Shown: one piece after another, positions 1-11,280 of the stretch
Layout: each line of letters begins with the position of its first letter
How positions within the stretch are numbered: position 1 is the first letter of the stretch
Assembly: GCA_029204225.1 (NCBI GenBank)
Contig: MU832240.1
Span: 1 to 64,000 of the forward strand
DNA length: 64,000 nucleotides
Direction: 5' to 3'
Source: Diphasiastrum complanatum
Lineage: Eukaryota > Streptophyta > Lycopodiopsida > Lycopodiales > Lycopodiaceae
Translations under genes and position numbers: made by a program
The notes under the pieces: generated by a model
What the model was told of the DNA's origin: nothing
Databases searched by the model: none
Seen by the model: only the letters and a program-made list of their open reading frames with translations

Positions 1-1133
1 ACTATACATTGCATTGAATACATCAATAGATACATTTGCATTCAATAGATGTGCATTCAATAGACTATACATTTGCATTCATGAATTTAAAATATATGCA
101 TTCAAAATTTTTGCAAGAATGAGGTAGTGCCAAAACATTATATTGATTGATTAAAAAGAAGTACTTTGATGAGTGAATAAATCCCCCCTTCATACATTGC
201 CTTCTACAAGGACTTACATATAATTTTAAATCTCTACTCATCATCACTTCCTCCCTCCTTGCTTCCTTCGTTCAGCAAGCAAGATCAATAGATTAGAAAG
301 AGATTGCAAGCAATAGCGAGAGCAAGATCACTAGCAAGGAAAAGCCACCAAAAGCAAGCAAGTAAGCAAGATCTATAGAGCTTGGAAGAGCAATAGCAAG
401 CAAGAGCACTAAACACTAGATTAAGAAAACCACTAAAACTTGAAAGCAAGAGAAGAGGAGCAAGAATGCTCACAAAAATGTGATTTTATTGGCATTCAAG
501 TTTCACGTGGATTATCCACTCAGAAGTTATCCATGCGATATCCACGCAGTTTTTTTTCTCTCTCTTCACATGTGGGAGGGTCTCCCACATGGGCTTGCAT
601 GCTTTAAATGTCATTCATGCAAGTCATAATATTTTCTAGATTCTATTAGAATATTTTATTGTAGGATTTGACATAAAATCTTACATAAAATATATTTTTT
701 AATATGATGGAACATAAAAATTCAATTCAAAGATCATTATGGTAGTATTTAATTGCTATTATATTGTTATAAATTTTATTTTTCTTGATATTTGACATAC
801 AAGACAAAATCATGAGATAAAAAATAGTACATATTGTTATTAAACAAGTAATTTGACAAGTTTTTTAGGATTTTATGACATAATATTATGTTGTCATGTG
901 ACCTCTTAAATGGTTGCATGGGGTCATTTAGATTCATGATCAAAAGCATTTATGTTATATTGAGGACCTTAGTGATATGTGACCTATATGATATATCTTT
1001 TTAATTGTTGGTGTGTGACCTATATAACCTTATATGAAATCATAGTAATTAGTTGAAATATCATTTAGCATTGTAATAAAGACGTTGATCGATGCTGTGC
1101 TAGCTAGTATATGATTGATTGACATTGTCCAAT
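1..1133. other. AT-rich stretch with no gene
   Basis: No coding region is supported here. Positions 280-470 hold a purine-rich imperfect repeat built on AGCAAGCAAGAT, which explains the Leu/Ser-rich open frame on the - strand. The rest is AT-rich with no domain signal. Confidence 0.6.
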
Positions 1134-1632
1134 TGCTCGCCTTTTTTTTTCAATTCGAGGAACATCATCTTGCATACAAAGCAACCTTTAGACCGAGGAG
1201 GTCTCTGAGAATACGAGACCAACGAAGACTGAGAGCCGAGAAATGCTAGTTAGGAATGACAAGCAAGAACTATGTAAGCCTCATGGTGAATCCCGGAAGA
1301 TGGAATGACCATGTAGGAACTAGTATTTCTAGGCAAATGTAATAAATGCAAGTACACCCCTCTTAAAGAAAGTAGAGTGTGCCACCTTTTGATGGTGACC
1401 TCTAGTGGAGAGCATTATTCCATTTGTAATTTGTGAAATGTGGAAATTCCACTAGGATGCCACCTAAGAAGCTCTCTTGCTTATTTAAGAGACGCCCTCT
1501 TTGTGTAGAGGAGCTTTTTGCATTGTATCTACTCCATGCTTAATAAGAAGATTTTCCATGAGTTTGATGATACACTAAGCTCCTTGATCATAATGGTTTT
1601 CTTGAGTGATGCCCCTATGATCATGCCCTTCC
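1134..1632 (+). repeat. 5' part of an M-family LTR (U3/promoter)
   Basis: From about 1187 to 1632 this matches, in inverted orientation, the outer part of the M LTR at 28375-28835. The weaker match TGCTCG(C/G)CC at 1134 and 28860 may be the LTR start (TG). It carries a TATTTAA box near 1494 and AATAAG near 1549, an arrangement typical of an LTR promoter and polyadenylation region. Similarity stops sharply after GCCCTTCC at 1632. In the 28-kb copy that point is followed within 6 bp by the sequence found here at 8581, so either the 28-kb copy carries a deletion or this copy is split by an insertion. Confidence 0.65.
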
Positions 1633-2309
1633 ATTCATATTGTGTGTGGTTGTGGATAAAGAGTGGATTAGTTTTCTTGCTTTCCTAGTTGTGGATTAGA
1701 TTTCATGTTTTCTTGTGGATCAATGTAGGAGCCAACATTCAAGTAAACTAAATAGGCTGGATTTGTGGTGTAGTTCTTGCATATCTCTTTACAATCCAGT
1801 TCTTAATGTTCTTGGGATGTCCAAAAATCAAAAGACTGGTTGGTTTCTTGATTCTTGGACTTCTAACATGTTGTAGATTAGTTCTTGTTTCTTGTTTTGT
1901 CAACTATTGCAAGTGTAGCTCATTCTAGTATATTGTAGGATTTGATTCAGTTCGTTTTTAAGAGTAGGTAGCTGTAGAATCTACTAAATGTTCATTTCAG
2001 TGTAGTATATTGTAGGATTTGATTCAGTTCGTTTTTAAGAGTATGTAGCTGTAGAATCTACTGAATGTTCATTTGGGCGGTATGCTGATCTGTGAATGAA
2101 CGTTCCTGGCTTGCATCTCTGTTAGAATGTAAGTGTTTCCAAGAGAGAACGACCCTGAGTAGTCCTCTGACAGGCAGGACAAAACTATACTACAACGTCA
2201 ATCTGTTTCCTTCTGCCTAACAACTCTGCATGCTTGAGTGCCTCCCTCGTGTCTTTGTCTTATCTCTTGTATCTGCCATTGACAGTTTCATCTTTGGTTT
2301 CCTAGCAGG
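1633..2309. other. Noncoding, possibly interior M-LTR sequence
   Basis: No gene seen. A ~60-bp direct duplication (TAGTATATTGTAGGATTTGATTCAG and flanks) lies at about 1927-1992 and 2002-2064. The base texture, rich in TTGTGG and TTCTTG, resembles 7811-8580. Both may be LTR interior that is missing from the copy at 27071-28860. Confidence 0.35.
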
Positions 2310-2645
2310 TACCCAGATCTACAACGACAGCACTGAAAAACAAAACACCATATGAAATGTGGACATGCAGAAAGCCTGATTTATCATATGTACAAGTGTT
2401 TGGATGTGCAACATACAAGCACATTCTGAAAAAAAAGAGAAGCAAGCTCGATGACAAATCCGAAAAAACAATCATGGTTGGCTACTCGAATGGAACACAT
2501 GTGTTACAGACTCTACGATCCAACCAAGAAGAAGGTTGTTTCGAGTAGAGATGTGAAGTTTGACGAGTCCACATTCCCTGGACTGAAAGACGAAAGAGGC
2601 CATGAGATCTTCACACTACTGCCCATTCAAGAGGGAGATTGAGGA
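2310..2645 (+). pseudogene. Ty1/copia integrase C-terminal fragment
   Basis: The translation shows the copia integrase C-terminal region: TPYEMW near 2350, then VFGCATYKH, KRSKLDDKS, VGYSN, and after a frameshift near 2500 YRLYDPTKKKVVSSRDVKFDE. These are the landmarks that normally sit between the integrase core and reverse transcriptase in copia polyproteins. Only about 110 residues remain. The fragment begins abruptly and ends at the stop near 2642, with no core or RT. It is a different copia lineage from the one at 4240-5210, which has the same landmarks with other residues. Confidence 0.8.
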
Positions 2646-3291
2646 CAGACATCAAATTAGAATGCAGAGCCCCAACAAAGGTCAAACGGGAACAATTCAC
2701 TACAGTCAACGTGCCTTTGACTCGAAGCACGAACGATTCGCGAATCATAAACACACCTCCAAGACCGTAAACTACAAGGGGACGCAAAAACAAAAACTAT
2801 GAAAAGAAACAAAAAGAACGAAAGCAAACGGGAGATTACAAAACAAACAAAGAGAAATCTTTCGCGCTGCCAGCTGGCAGCTCAACGGGCTTCACGCCCA
2901 ACTGAAATGAATAGCAATGACGGAGACTTACTAACTAGTTAATTAGCGTTAACTAGTCTTGTGATTTTACGTTTAGCTATCTTGTAAACTCCACATAGTG
3001 GAGGTATAAACAATCCTCTTTGTATCATAACAAAAAAGAAGGAGATGAGAATTTGACAGAGATCTGTAAGAAATAGAAGGAGATGTAGAAAACAGAGTAA
3101 GAAAGTAAAATATCATAGTTGTGCATGAAAGTCTACCAACGAGCAGAACACAGCGAAAGAGTAGAGAGTCAATCCGCCAACGAGTGAGACATCGACGATC
3201 TCGCTCTAAAATCAAACTGATAATATAGTCGCTCTATTTTCGTGTATCTCTTTGTCTTATGCTGTGTGTCTTGATTGCTAGAATAGAATGA
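2646..3291. other. Possible LTR or leader of the downstream copia element
   Basis: No coding signal. A TATA-like TATAAAC at 3006 and a GA-rich stretch precede the copia gag by about 280 bp, which would suit the 3' half of an LTR and a leader. I could not find a clean copia primer-binding site or a matching second LTR, so the call is tentative. Confidence 0.3.
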
Positions 3292-4010
3292 TGACGAATG
3301 GTGATTCTCTGCAGAATCATATTAATCAATTCAAGAACCTGCTAAGACAAATGGCCGCTGTCGGATCTGTCATAGATGATCAAGACGCAGTGATGCAACT
3401 ACTTACAAGCTTGCCAAGTTCTTACGACAGCTGGGTGATGATCATCACGATTCATCCATAATTGACTCTTTCGAGAGTCATTACTATGTTGTTGCAGGAA
3501 GACACGCGAAGGAATGAAGCCTTGAGTTTTTCAACAGATTCTCATGCCTTGTACACCAACAAGAGCACGACAAAGCAGAAGAAGAAAAAAGACCCGAAGC
3601 AATTAAAGACAGACCAGAAACCAACTCAACACAAGGAACAATTGAATCCGTAGACATTGTAGAAGCTGTTCTGTAAATACTGCAAATGAAACAACCACGA
3701 AATACAAGACTGCCATATACTTCAAGCGAAGAACAACAGCGAAGGACAGTCGAATCAAGTGGCAAATGCAGCTGCAGAAGCTTCACAGCCTATTCAAGAA
3801 GCGGATCATGATGCCTTCATGACCAACCATCAAGGAGCATTTGGCGACAGTTCTTGGTTCCTGGATTCTGGAGCCACTCAGCACATGACTAGCCTCATTG
3901 GCTGTTTCGAGTCCTATACACCTTGCAGTATTTAGAAATTCGTTCACCTTGGCGACAATAGCACACAAGCTATTAAAGGTGAAGGCACTGTAAGATTATT
4001 CTTTGCAAAT
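3292..4010 (+). pseudogene. Ty1/copia gag and protease remnant
   Basis: Positions 3292-3460 encode a copia gag segment (UBN2-type): INQFKNLLRQMAAVGSVIDD followed by LLTSLPSSYDSW. A damaged CCHC knuckle follows near 3670-3715 (CKYCK... NNHEIQDCH). Next comes the protease, with SWFLDSGATQHMT near 3850-3890, containing the catalytic Asp of the DSGA motif, and VHLGDNSTQAIKGEGT downstream. The reading frame is broken several times. Gag converts to the particle shell and the aspartic protease would cut the polyprotein. The integrase frame follows directly, so this is one decayed element. Confidence 0.8.
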
Positions 4011-4229
4011 AATCAGTCTAGGCTACTCTCTAAAGTCCTGTATTAAAGTTATCTACGAATCTACTCTCTGTAAGCAAAATCACAGATCTAGGGCACAGAG
4101 TAGAATTCGAATGTGATCAGTGTAAAGTAGTTGATAGGACAGACAAGATCCTAGAACTCGGAAAGAGGCATGGATACTTGTATAAATTAAGTCATTGATT
4201 TTCTACCTCTAGTCAGGCTCTCAGTACTT

Positions 4230-5400
4230 CAATTCATTCAAATAAAGGTTTACTTTGGCATTATAGACTTGGTCATTTAAATCATGCTGCTTTACAATGA
4301 ATGTCTAGACAATCTATTGTTCTTGATCTCAACTATCCTCGCGAAAAAGTCGAGTTACCTATCTGTCAAAACTGTCTAGTTGATAAGTGCATTGGAACAG
4401 GTTCAAAGAGAAGATCAAATCAATACAACATGGCAACCTCCTAGGAAACCATTTAAGTCAAGCCATCAGCATGTTGCTAGAGGATTGCTAGATGGTGTAC
4501 ATCTAGATATTTGTGGCCCGATGAAAGATCCTTCGTTGAAGGATGCCAAGTATTTTATAACCTTTATTGACGAATTCTCCAGAAGAACGATGGTGTAATT
4601 CATAAAGAAGAAATCAGAAACCTTCAACTACTTCAGAATCTTCAAGGAGCATGCAGAAAAGGAGACTGGAAAGACGATCAAGGCCCTAAGGTCAAACAAC
4701 GGTGGAGAATACATCTCTGTCGAGTTTAAGGAGTACTGCCAAAGCCAAGGCATCGAGCAACAATTCATTACTCCTTACAATCCTTAGTCTAATGGCTTAG
4801 TTGAGAGGAAGAACCATACTTTGGTCGAATCTGCTAAGTGTATGTTATCGCATGCATCGTTGCCCAAGAGATTCTAGGCTGAAGCTGTCTCCACTGTAGC
4901 TTACGTCCAGAATAGATGTTCGACCAAGGCCTGCTCAGACAAGACACCCCACGAGGTGTGGATAGGCTCTAAACCTTCTTTGAAGAATCCAAGAGTGTTT
5001 GGGTGCATTGCCTATGGGCGAATCCCAAAAGAGACAAGGAATAAATTAGACTTTCAAGGTCTCAAGACCATCCTGATCAGATCTACTTCGTCTAATAACA
5101 CCTACAAGTTGTACGATCCTTATACCCAACAAATCTTGTATAGTCGGGATACAGTCACGACAATCCAAGCTTCTGGCTCAGGCGTGTCTATTGTCGACCT
5201 ACTTTGAGACAACGAATCAGACAAAGATGTTGTTGCTACCCAACAACAAGTCCCAGAAGTGGCTCATCAGTCGAATCCTCCCATAAGATCAAGCCGAGTG
5301 CAGACACAGCCCACAAGGTATACTCATGAGTCTGCCTGTCTCTTAATGCAGGAACTGATGACAAGGAAATAAACAAAAGGTACATAGAGTGAGAACTGTA
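4230..5400 (+). pseudogene. Ty1/copia integrase remnant, no RT
   Basis: The pre-integrase zinc region is present (LWHYRLGHLNHAAL... CQNC, 4255-4380). The core follows at 4490-4850: LDICGPM carries the first Asp, LRSNNGGEYIS has Asn where copia integrases have the second catalytic Asp, and NGLVERKN carries the Glu. The C-terminal region runs to about 5205 (TPHEVW, VFGCIAYG, KLYDPYTQQILYSRD). Stops occur at 4596 (TAA), 4786 (TAG, where Gln is usual) and 4876 (TAG, where Trp is usual). A Pro/Ser/Gln linker continues to about 5390 and then homology stops before reverse transcriptase. The element is 3'-truncated. Confidence 0.85.
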
Positions 5401-6690
5401 TGACACTTGTCGAACAAAACTTGCATTCATCAACATTGATAATTCACCTTGACAATATTTCACTTGTTTGTAGAGTAATGAGACTTACTCTGATATGCCC
5501 TTGTCAAAACAAGACGGGGCTGGTAACACTAAATCTATCATCATTGATAAGAGATATTGTAGGATATGGCTTGAAATACATAGAAGGAGAAGGTACGATA
5601 TGTTGGAGAGAGAGGGGGAGAATAAATGACGAACACGAATGAGAAACGAACTCGAACAAGAAACGAACGAGAAATGAACTCGAACAGAAAATGTTCGTGC
5701 ACAGCGGAATGAACTATACGACTCTCTCCGTAAGCATGACTACGCCTATCAGAATGACAGAACTTTAGTGATAGAATCACGGTCATTCTAGATTACGTAG
5801 CCAAACATTAATAGATGAAGCGCCAGAAGAATAATTTTTCACGAATAGCAAGACAAATTATATGTCGCGAAGAGCTAGACTGTGCTCGATTGATAATTAG
5901 TCACGAATGATTCACGAAAGACAAGACTAAATGTCTATTACTAGTAAGGACAACTAGAAAGATCAAACAGAATGAATGATAAGCATAGCAATGTTAACAT
6001 AGATCTGAACACAAAACAATGAATTGTATCAAATTAAGTATATCATGTATACATGTCAATAATGTGGTAGAGCACAATATAGTAGCGGACGAAACCACGT
6101 GTCCTACAAAGCTTATTTCAATCTGTAAAAAGGAATTAAACCTTAATTTTGACAAAATGAAGAATCAATGCTCAGGGCATCTACTTCGTTTATGTCATCT
6201 TCTTCTGCTCTCTTCATCATCTATTACACAAACAATGTCCAGTATATTTATATTACATAATATTACAGGTGTGCAGATGTGAAAGTACAGAGTGGATGTG
6301 CTGTCTGTAGGAAATCGTGGGTGGCTGCAATCGTTGTCCAATCCGTTAGCGCAACTGCATGGGGTGAGCATAAAAAAGGTGCGACGTCAGCCAGTGCTGA
6401 AGTGAACGTTGGTGATGATGAAAAAAGTGTGTCACTCTTACGAATGGCCTTAGGATAAGATTTACAGGGTGCCTTAGCTTTTAGGACACTTTTGGCATTG
6501 TGTAAAATAGTGTCCCCTTTTCGCCTGTCACCTTAAACTGTGTAGAAACACGGTGTCGCGATTTTTTCACCTTTTCTTCGTCTGTGCGAATTTGCTTGTA
6601 AATATGCAGACTGCGTGACAACGTTAGTAAATATGCAACATGAATGGAGATAGATTAAAATGGGATTTAGGAGAGCTAGAGGGAATAAAT
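5401..6690. other. Noncoding copia-flanking DNA
   Basis: No gene is supported. A GAGAGAGAGGGGGAG purine tract at about 5610-5625 could be an old polypurine tract. The 25-bp stretch TAATG..GTAGAGCACAATA at 6058-6082 recurs at 6893-6917 in the copia RNase H remnant. The 6300-6690 part is probably copia LTR on the - strand (see the 6691-6949 entry). Confidence 0.4.
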
Positions 6691-6949
6691 CCAACACCCC
6701 CCCTTAATTTGGATCCATGAATGCCTTGATCTTTACACTGAGCAATGCACAAAATCTGTTGTGTGCATTAACACTGAGTGTTTTCATGAAGATGTCTGCA
6801 ACCATGTCCTGCGTTCTGCAGTACGTTAAGCTTACCTCTCTGTCGAGAACCTTGCCCCTGATGTAGTGATATCTAATCTCAATGTGCTTGTCAATAATGC
6901 AGTAGAGCACAATACAGTGAGCAACTCCTTCAGTTGAGATGGTGAGCAA
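6691..6949 (-). pseudogene. Ty1/copia RNase H tail, polypurine tract and LTR start
   Basis: The - strand translation shows KHIEIRYHYIRGKV, the strongly conserved KHI.IRYH..R segment at the end of copia RNase H, then SLTYCRTQDMVADIFMKTL (usual form ADIFTKPL) and the Pol C-terminus. Immediately downstream, TTAAGGGGGGG is a polypurine tract and TGTTGGATTTATT at 6696 onwards (- strand) is a typical copia LTR start. The upstream part of Pol is absent. M-LTR sequence starts within about 57 bp on the other side, so the copia piece was truncated by rearrangement. Confidence 0.8.
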
Positions 6950-7005
6950 CTCCTTCGGTCGAGATGGTGAGTCAGGGCTTCAGTCGAGATTTGAGTCATG
7001 GCTTC

Positions 7006-7093
7006 TGATGGGATATAAAATGACCCCTAAACAAGTTATCAATGCAAAGAAAATGGTAAAGGAGTCAATCTATGTCTCGATTACAGTTCAAAG
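7006..7093 (-). repeat. Displaced 3' end of an M LTR plus target-site copy
   Basis: This 88-bp piece matches 27071-27157, the last part of the M LTR next to its primer-binding site, in the same orientation. It ends at 7089-7093 with CAAAG, the complement of CTTTG, which immediately precedes the P LTR at 9953-9957. The 5-bp sequence is therefore the target-site duplication of P, and this piece is the downstream flank of the P insertion, now inverted and about 2.9 kb to the left of the upstream flank. Confidence 0.8.
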
Positions 7094-7810
7094 TGTCGTA
7101 CTATACCAACAGGGTTAATATAGATTTTATAGTAAATAGTGTCGTTCCCACAGAGGACAGCGTTAGAAAGTTATGTTTTTGGTACAATTATGGCAAGTGG
7201 TTTCGAGTGTTATTCTGGTTGTCGATAGACATTAAAAAGTAACCAGTATTACTTATATTTAGGATGGGTAGTGTTAATAAATTCAGAACAACAATCTGGC
7301 CTCTATCAAATTGGATGAAGCGCATTCTACAGTTGAGATGTTATCAGAGTAGTACAACGATACTACACTCTGGCTGATTAAGGTGTCAACAGAGAATCGA
7401 GAATTGTTCGATGTATTCGCGATTGTGCAGACAATTAATTAATCGCTTTCGTGAACTATTCGTTTCTAGATAGAAGTCCTCAACAACTAAAGTCCAACTT
7501 AATGGTTAAGGAACACGAAGAGTTTTAGAATACGTTAGAAACTTATGTCAATGCCAATCAAGAAGACAGATCAGAGACTTAATTCTTCAGACAGGGACTG
7601 TCATCTCATATGTATATATACAGTTTTATTCAATGATCATGCTAGACTATACCAAAGATAGTCGTTATTCAAGTGTCGAAAAGAAAGTATTTGCGACAGA
7701 CGAATATGATAGTTTAACGACAGTTCTTTAGAGCATGCTTTACGGAAACTCAGCAAACAACTGTAATGCACTAGAGCGTCTGTCTGATCGGGGAGAAATT
7801 CATGAAATGC
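7094..7810 (-). repeat. Displaced 3' half of the P 3' LTR
   Basis: This stretch is the reverse complement of 10482-11198 of the P 5' LTR, 717 bp on both sides, with scattered substitutions. It begins with TGTCGTAC, the complement of the LTR end GTACGACA. Similarity ends cleanly after GAAATTCATGAAATGC at 7810. It supplies the half of the 3' LTR that is missing at 21553. Confidence 0.85.
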
Positions 7811-8580
7811 TATTGATTCACTGGTTTGATCTTTAGCATTGTGTTTTCACCATCTCATTTGTGGAATCAGATTTGGTGTTATTTGTTTTTGCAGTCTTTA
7901 GTGTTGTGATTGCAGGCCCTGGTTTGTGGGGATTATATCTTGTATCTCTTTTCTGCCATCTTTAACATTTGGTTGCAGGCTTTGGAACTGTAAAAAACCT
8001 TGTTGCTTGGAGGTTGCTGGCTTTTTGCAGTAGAGTTTATGAATAGTCACTTGTTTGCAATACCAATTACAAGGCTGTTGTTTCTTTCAAGTTACTAAGT
8101 TCTAAGGATTGTTTGAAAGGAGCACACTCTTTGCCTTGTATATTGTGGTCAAAGAAGCCAACAGATTGCTTGTAATTTGCTTACCCGAGTGCCAACCTCT
8201 TGGCTGTTCTAAAGGCCATCAAAGCACTAAAATCTCTCTTCAAATAGTCGCTGGCTTTGAAAGACATTTGCCAACCTTCAAAACCCTTTCAACAATTGTA
8301 TTTAATAAGCCTATAGTTTGTTGTCTGAGGGCAGGTCTCCAGCCCTGAAGTCGTTGGAAAACAGCCACTATCAAGCCCATGAAGGTCACTGCTTTCTAAG
8401 CATTCATAATGCTGCTGGATCACTGTTTGTGAGCTGAATCACAGCCTTCCATTTGTAATTCTTTGTAGCTTGTAAACCACTGTGTCAGCAGGGTATTTAG
8501 CTCTCTGCTCATCGCCCATTTGAAGGCTTTGTAATCATTAGTAGACAGTCACATTTGTCACTAGTTCAATTTGCCTAGAA
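7811..8580. other. Noncoding, probably M LTR or 3' untranslated DNA
   Basis: No gene. It lies between the inversion breakpoint at 7810/7811 and the start of sequence shared with the M LTR at 8581. The open frames here are short and match nothing I recognise. It is absent from the M LTR copy at 27071-28860. Confidence 0.4.
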
Positions 8581-9957
8581 AAAAGCCTTTCCATCGTGGG
8601 TCACAAAGACCAATACCTACTGCCATTTCCTTTTTCTGCCCGCGTGAAGTCTCCACAACCTTGTAAGCAAACCGAATCCTGTTCTAAGAATCTTGGAAGC
8701 CCTATGTGAGGCTGCTGGCCCACCAACTGCTGTCAAAGTAACTTTCAAATCATTCCGTTTCACAGACCTGAATGGTGGATGTAAGATGAATGACCTGTCT
8801 ATGCAAGATGTAAATTTGATTAGCCTGGTCCTACTGTTTTGTACACTAAACCTATGAATCTGTGAAAGATCTAGTTCCTTGTCAACGGCCAGCCACCTGA
8901 TCTGCTGTTTCTTTCTACCTGCGAATCTGCAGCCTGTGGCCCGTTCATTGCACATTTACTGTTTGTAACTGCCTGATCTACGCCCATCCATCCCCCTACC
9001 TGCCCTGTGACCTGGTTTTTGCCTGCATGCGGCCTGTTGGGGCTTTGTTACCATTCAAAGATTCACCTGCGTTTCCTATTTGCGCTCCTCTGATCATGCC
9101 TGCCAATGGCCCTGATTTGCGCCCTACCTACAGTATTCGCCCACCTCAAATATCTACTTGCGGACCAATCCATGTTGTCTGCGGGTCTGTTCAATCCCTG
9201 CCCTGCTGCCTTCTTGCTTAGTAAACCTTGCGGACCTGCTGCCTAGTTCATTCAGAACCCTGTTAGTGTCCCATTTTCCTACCTGTTGTTGTTTCTAACA
9301 TGCGTGTGGGTCTGTGGACTTGTGAGAAACAGATCTTCCATTGGAGCTCATTCCCTTTTGAGCAAGCCTAATTGTTTTCCCATTACTTTTCTTAGAGCAC
9401 TTTACTTACCTGTTTGGCATTTGTTCAGTTGTGAAAGCAGTCTAACCGCACTAAGGGAAACACTAAACCTATATGTCATTTGCTAACTGTCTCACTGATT
9501 AATGCTTGAAAAATTTGTTTATGAACACACATTAAAACAAAGTGTTGTTTGTGAACTATAAAATCACGCTGCTTTGATTGAACAACTACAGCGCTACCTA
9601 CTAGCTGAACACGAATCAAACTTTGTAAATACTTGTTTTTATTATTAAGAAATTCTAACGAACAAGGTAAAAGCCTATTGATTGAGGGAAATACTGATAC
9701 CCATTGCTCAATCCATATGATTTTGATTGATCGAAAGGGATGCTACCTCCCACCATTGCAAATGAGTTACGATATTTCCTAGGAAGAGCGAGTTATTATA
9801 GGAAGTTTCTTATCAATTACTCCTCCCTCATCTCTCCATTAGTGAGACTCTTGAAGGAGGACAAATCTTTTACTTGGATTGAAGAGGACCAGAAAGCCTT
9901 CGAACAATTGATTGGCTTGGTCTCTACGATCAATCAGTCTCAAGAAATGTTACTTTG
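8581..9957 (+). repeat. M-family LTR body, interrupted by P
   Basis: This stretch is the inverted copy of about 27158-28345. The two are collinear except that about 190 bp present here (about 8858-9047) are absent from the other copy, between CTAAACCT and CCATTCAAA. It includes the captured RT fragment at 9740-9957 and ends in CTTTG, the target site duplicated when P inserted at 9958. Confidence 0.8.
9740..9957 (+). pseudogene. Ty3/gypsy RT thumb/connection fragment inside an LTR
   Basis: About 70 residues carry the landmarks LRYFLGRASYYRKF, ISPLVRLLKEDKSFTW and QKAFEQL. These belong to the end of a Ty3/gypsy reverse transcriptase and the start of the connection/RNase H region. Neither the catalytic part of RT nor RNase H is present. 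The same fragment occurs in the other M LTR copy at 27153-27383, so it is part of the LTR rather than a local insertion. It is more like an Athila-type RT than M's own RT in the same segment (GVRSFLGSVGYYRRFL). Confidence 0.85.
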
Positions 9958-11198
9958 TGTGATGCCACGAAAATGTTAAATAAAATATCAACATAAATAT
10001 GGCATGATTACTCGAAAATGAAAATATGAGCTGGATAAGTATAAATCATGAAGAGGCCTAAGTCATTTTTTGGGAATATATCTCCTAAGTACTTGCCTTG
10101 TAATTAAGGGCAAGACCTTTTAAAGGAAAAGACATTGTCTTGGACAACCTTTACTAGGTTGTCCATACGAAACGACTAGATACGAAAAGACATGATAAAC
10201 TAGAGTAACTTTAACTCATAGTTAAGTATACCTCTTATGGTATAGGTGAACGTATTCTCAGCCTAATCGTTAACTAGACCCCTGTTGTTTTAGAGGTGTG
10301 TTTGTTCGTCCCGTAGAACATATATTGATCTCATGCTTCAGTCTCGATCATCGAGAGAGAAGAGTTTATGCTTATGTAAGAGATTGAAGAAGTGAATAGA
10401 GTTCTGTGAGTTATTCTCTCTTATCTCTGTTTTCCGCACTGCTGAGTGTGAGTGATCTGGAGTCTGCTAACAATCTCTAACGCATTTCATGAATTTCTCT
10501 CCGATCAGAAAGACGCTCTAGTGCATTACAGTTGTTTGTTGAGTTTCCGTAAAGCATGCTCTAAAGAACTGTATTTAAACTATCTTATTCGTCTGTCGCG
10601 AATACTTTCTTTTCGGCACTCGAATAACGACTATCTTGGGTACAGTCTAGCACGATCATTGAATAAAGCTGTATGTATGCATATGAGATGACAGTCCCTG
10701 CCTGAAGAATTAAGTCTCTGATCTGTCTTCCTGATTGGCATTGACATAAGTTTCTAACGTATTCTAAAACTCTTCGTGTTCTTTAACCATTAAGTTGGAC
10801 TTTAGTTGTTGAGGACTTCTGTCTAGAAACGAATAGTTCGCGAAAGCGATTAATTAATTGTCTGCACAGTCGCGAATACATCGAACAATTCTCGATTCTC
10901 TGTTGACACCTTAATCAGCCAGAGTGTAGTACCGTTGTACTACTCTGATAACATCTCATCTGTAGAACGCGCTTCATCCAATTCGATAGAGGCCAGATTG
11001 TTGTTCTGAATTTATTAACACTACCCATCCCAAATATAAGTACTACTGGTTACTTTTTAATGTCTGTCGACAACTAGAATAACACTCGAAACCAATTGCC
11101 ATAATTGTACCAAAAACATAACTTTCTAACACTGTCCTCTGTGGGAACGACATTATTTACTATAAAATCTATATTAACCCTGTTGGTATAGTACGACA
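9958..11198 (+). repeat. 5' LTR of the Athila-like element P
   Basis: The LTR starts TGTGATGCC at 9958 and ends GTACGACA at 11198, 1241 bp. The start is defined by the second copy at 21230, which follows a polypurine tract. The end is defined by the inverted copy at 7094 and by the primer-binding site 12 bp downstream. A 5-bp CTTTG precedes it. Positions 10282-10345 contain a tract closely matching, in antisense, the end of M's archaeal-type RNase H frame (21575-21640). Confidence 0.88.
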
Positions 11199-11210
11199 TA
11201 TACCAATTTT

Positions 11211-11228
11211 TGGCGCCGTTGCCGGGGA
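11211..11228 (+). promoter_or_regulatory. P primer-binding site
   Basis: The sequence TGGCGCCGTTGCCGGGGA lies 12 bp after the LTR end. This is the classical primer-binding site of Athila/Tat-type Ty3/gypsy elements and primes minus-strand DNA synthesis from a host tRNA. Placement and sequence agree with the gag start 53 bp downstream. Confidence 0.92.
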
Positions 11229-11280
11229 TAGTTTAGGAAAGTTACAAGAAATCTGACAAATCCATTTCCATCTCTAGTGC

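Noticed and set aside
65-473. Small - strand frames near the left end
   Set aside because: Low-complexity AGCAAG repeats and AT-rich DNA; no support.
9027-9486. Short + strand frames with Cys/Pro-rich content
   Set aside because: They lie within M LTR sequence, and the inverted copy at 27.7-28.1 kb does not preserve them as coding.
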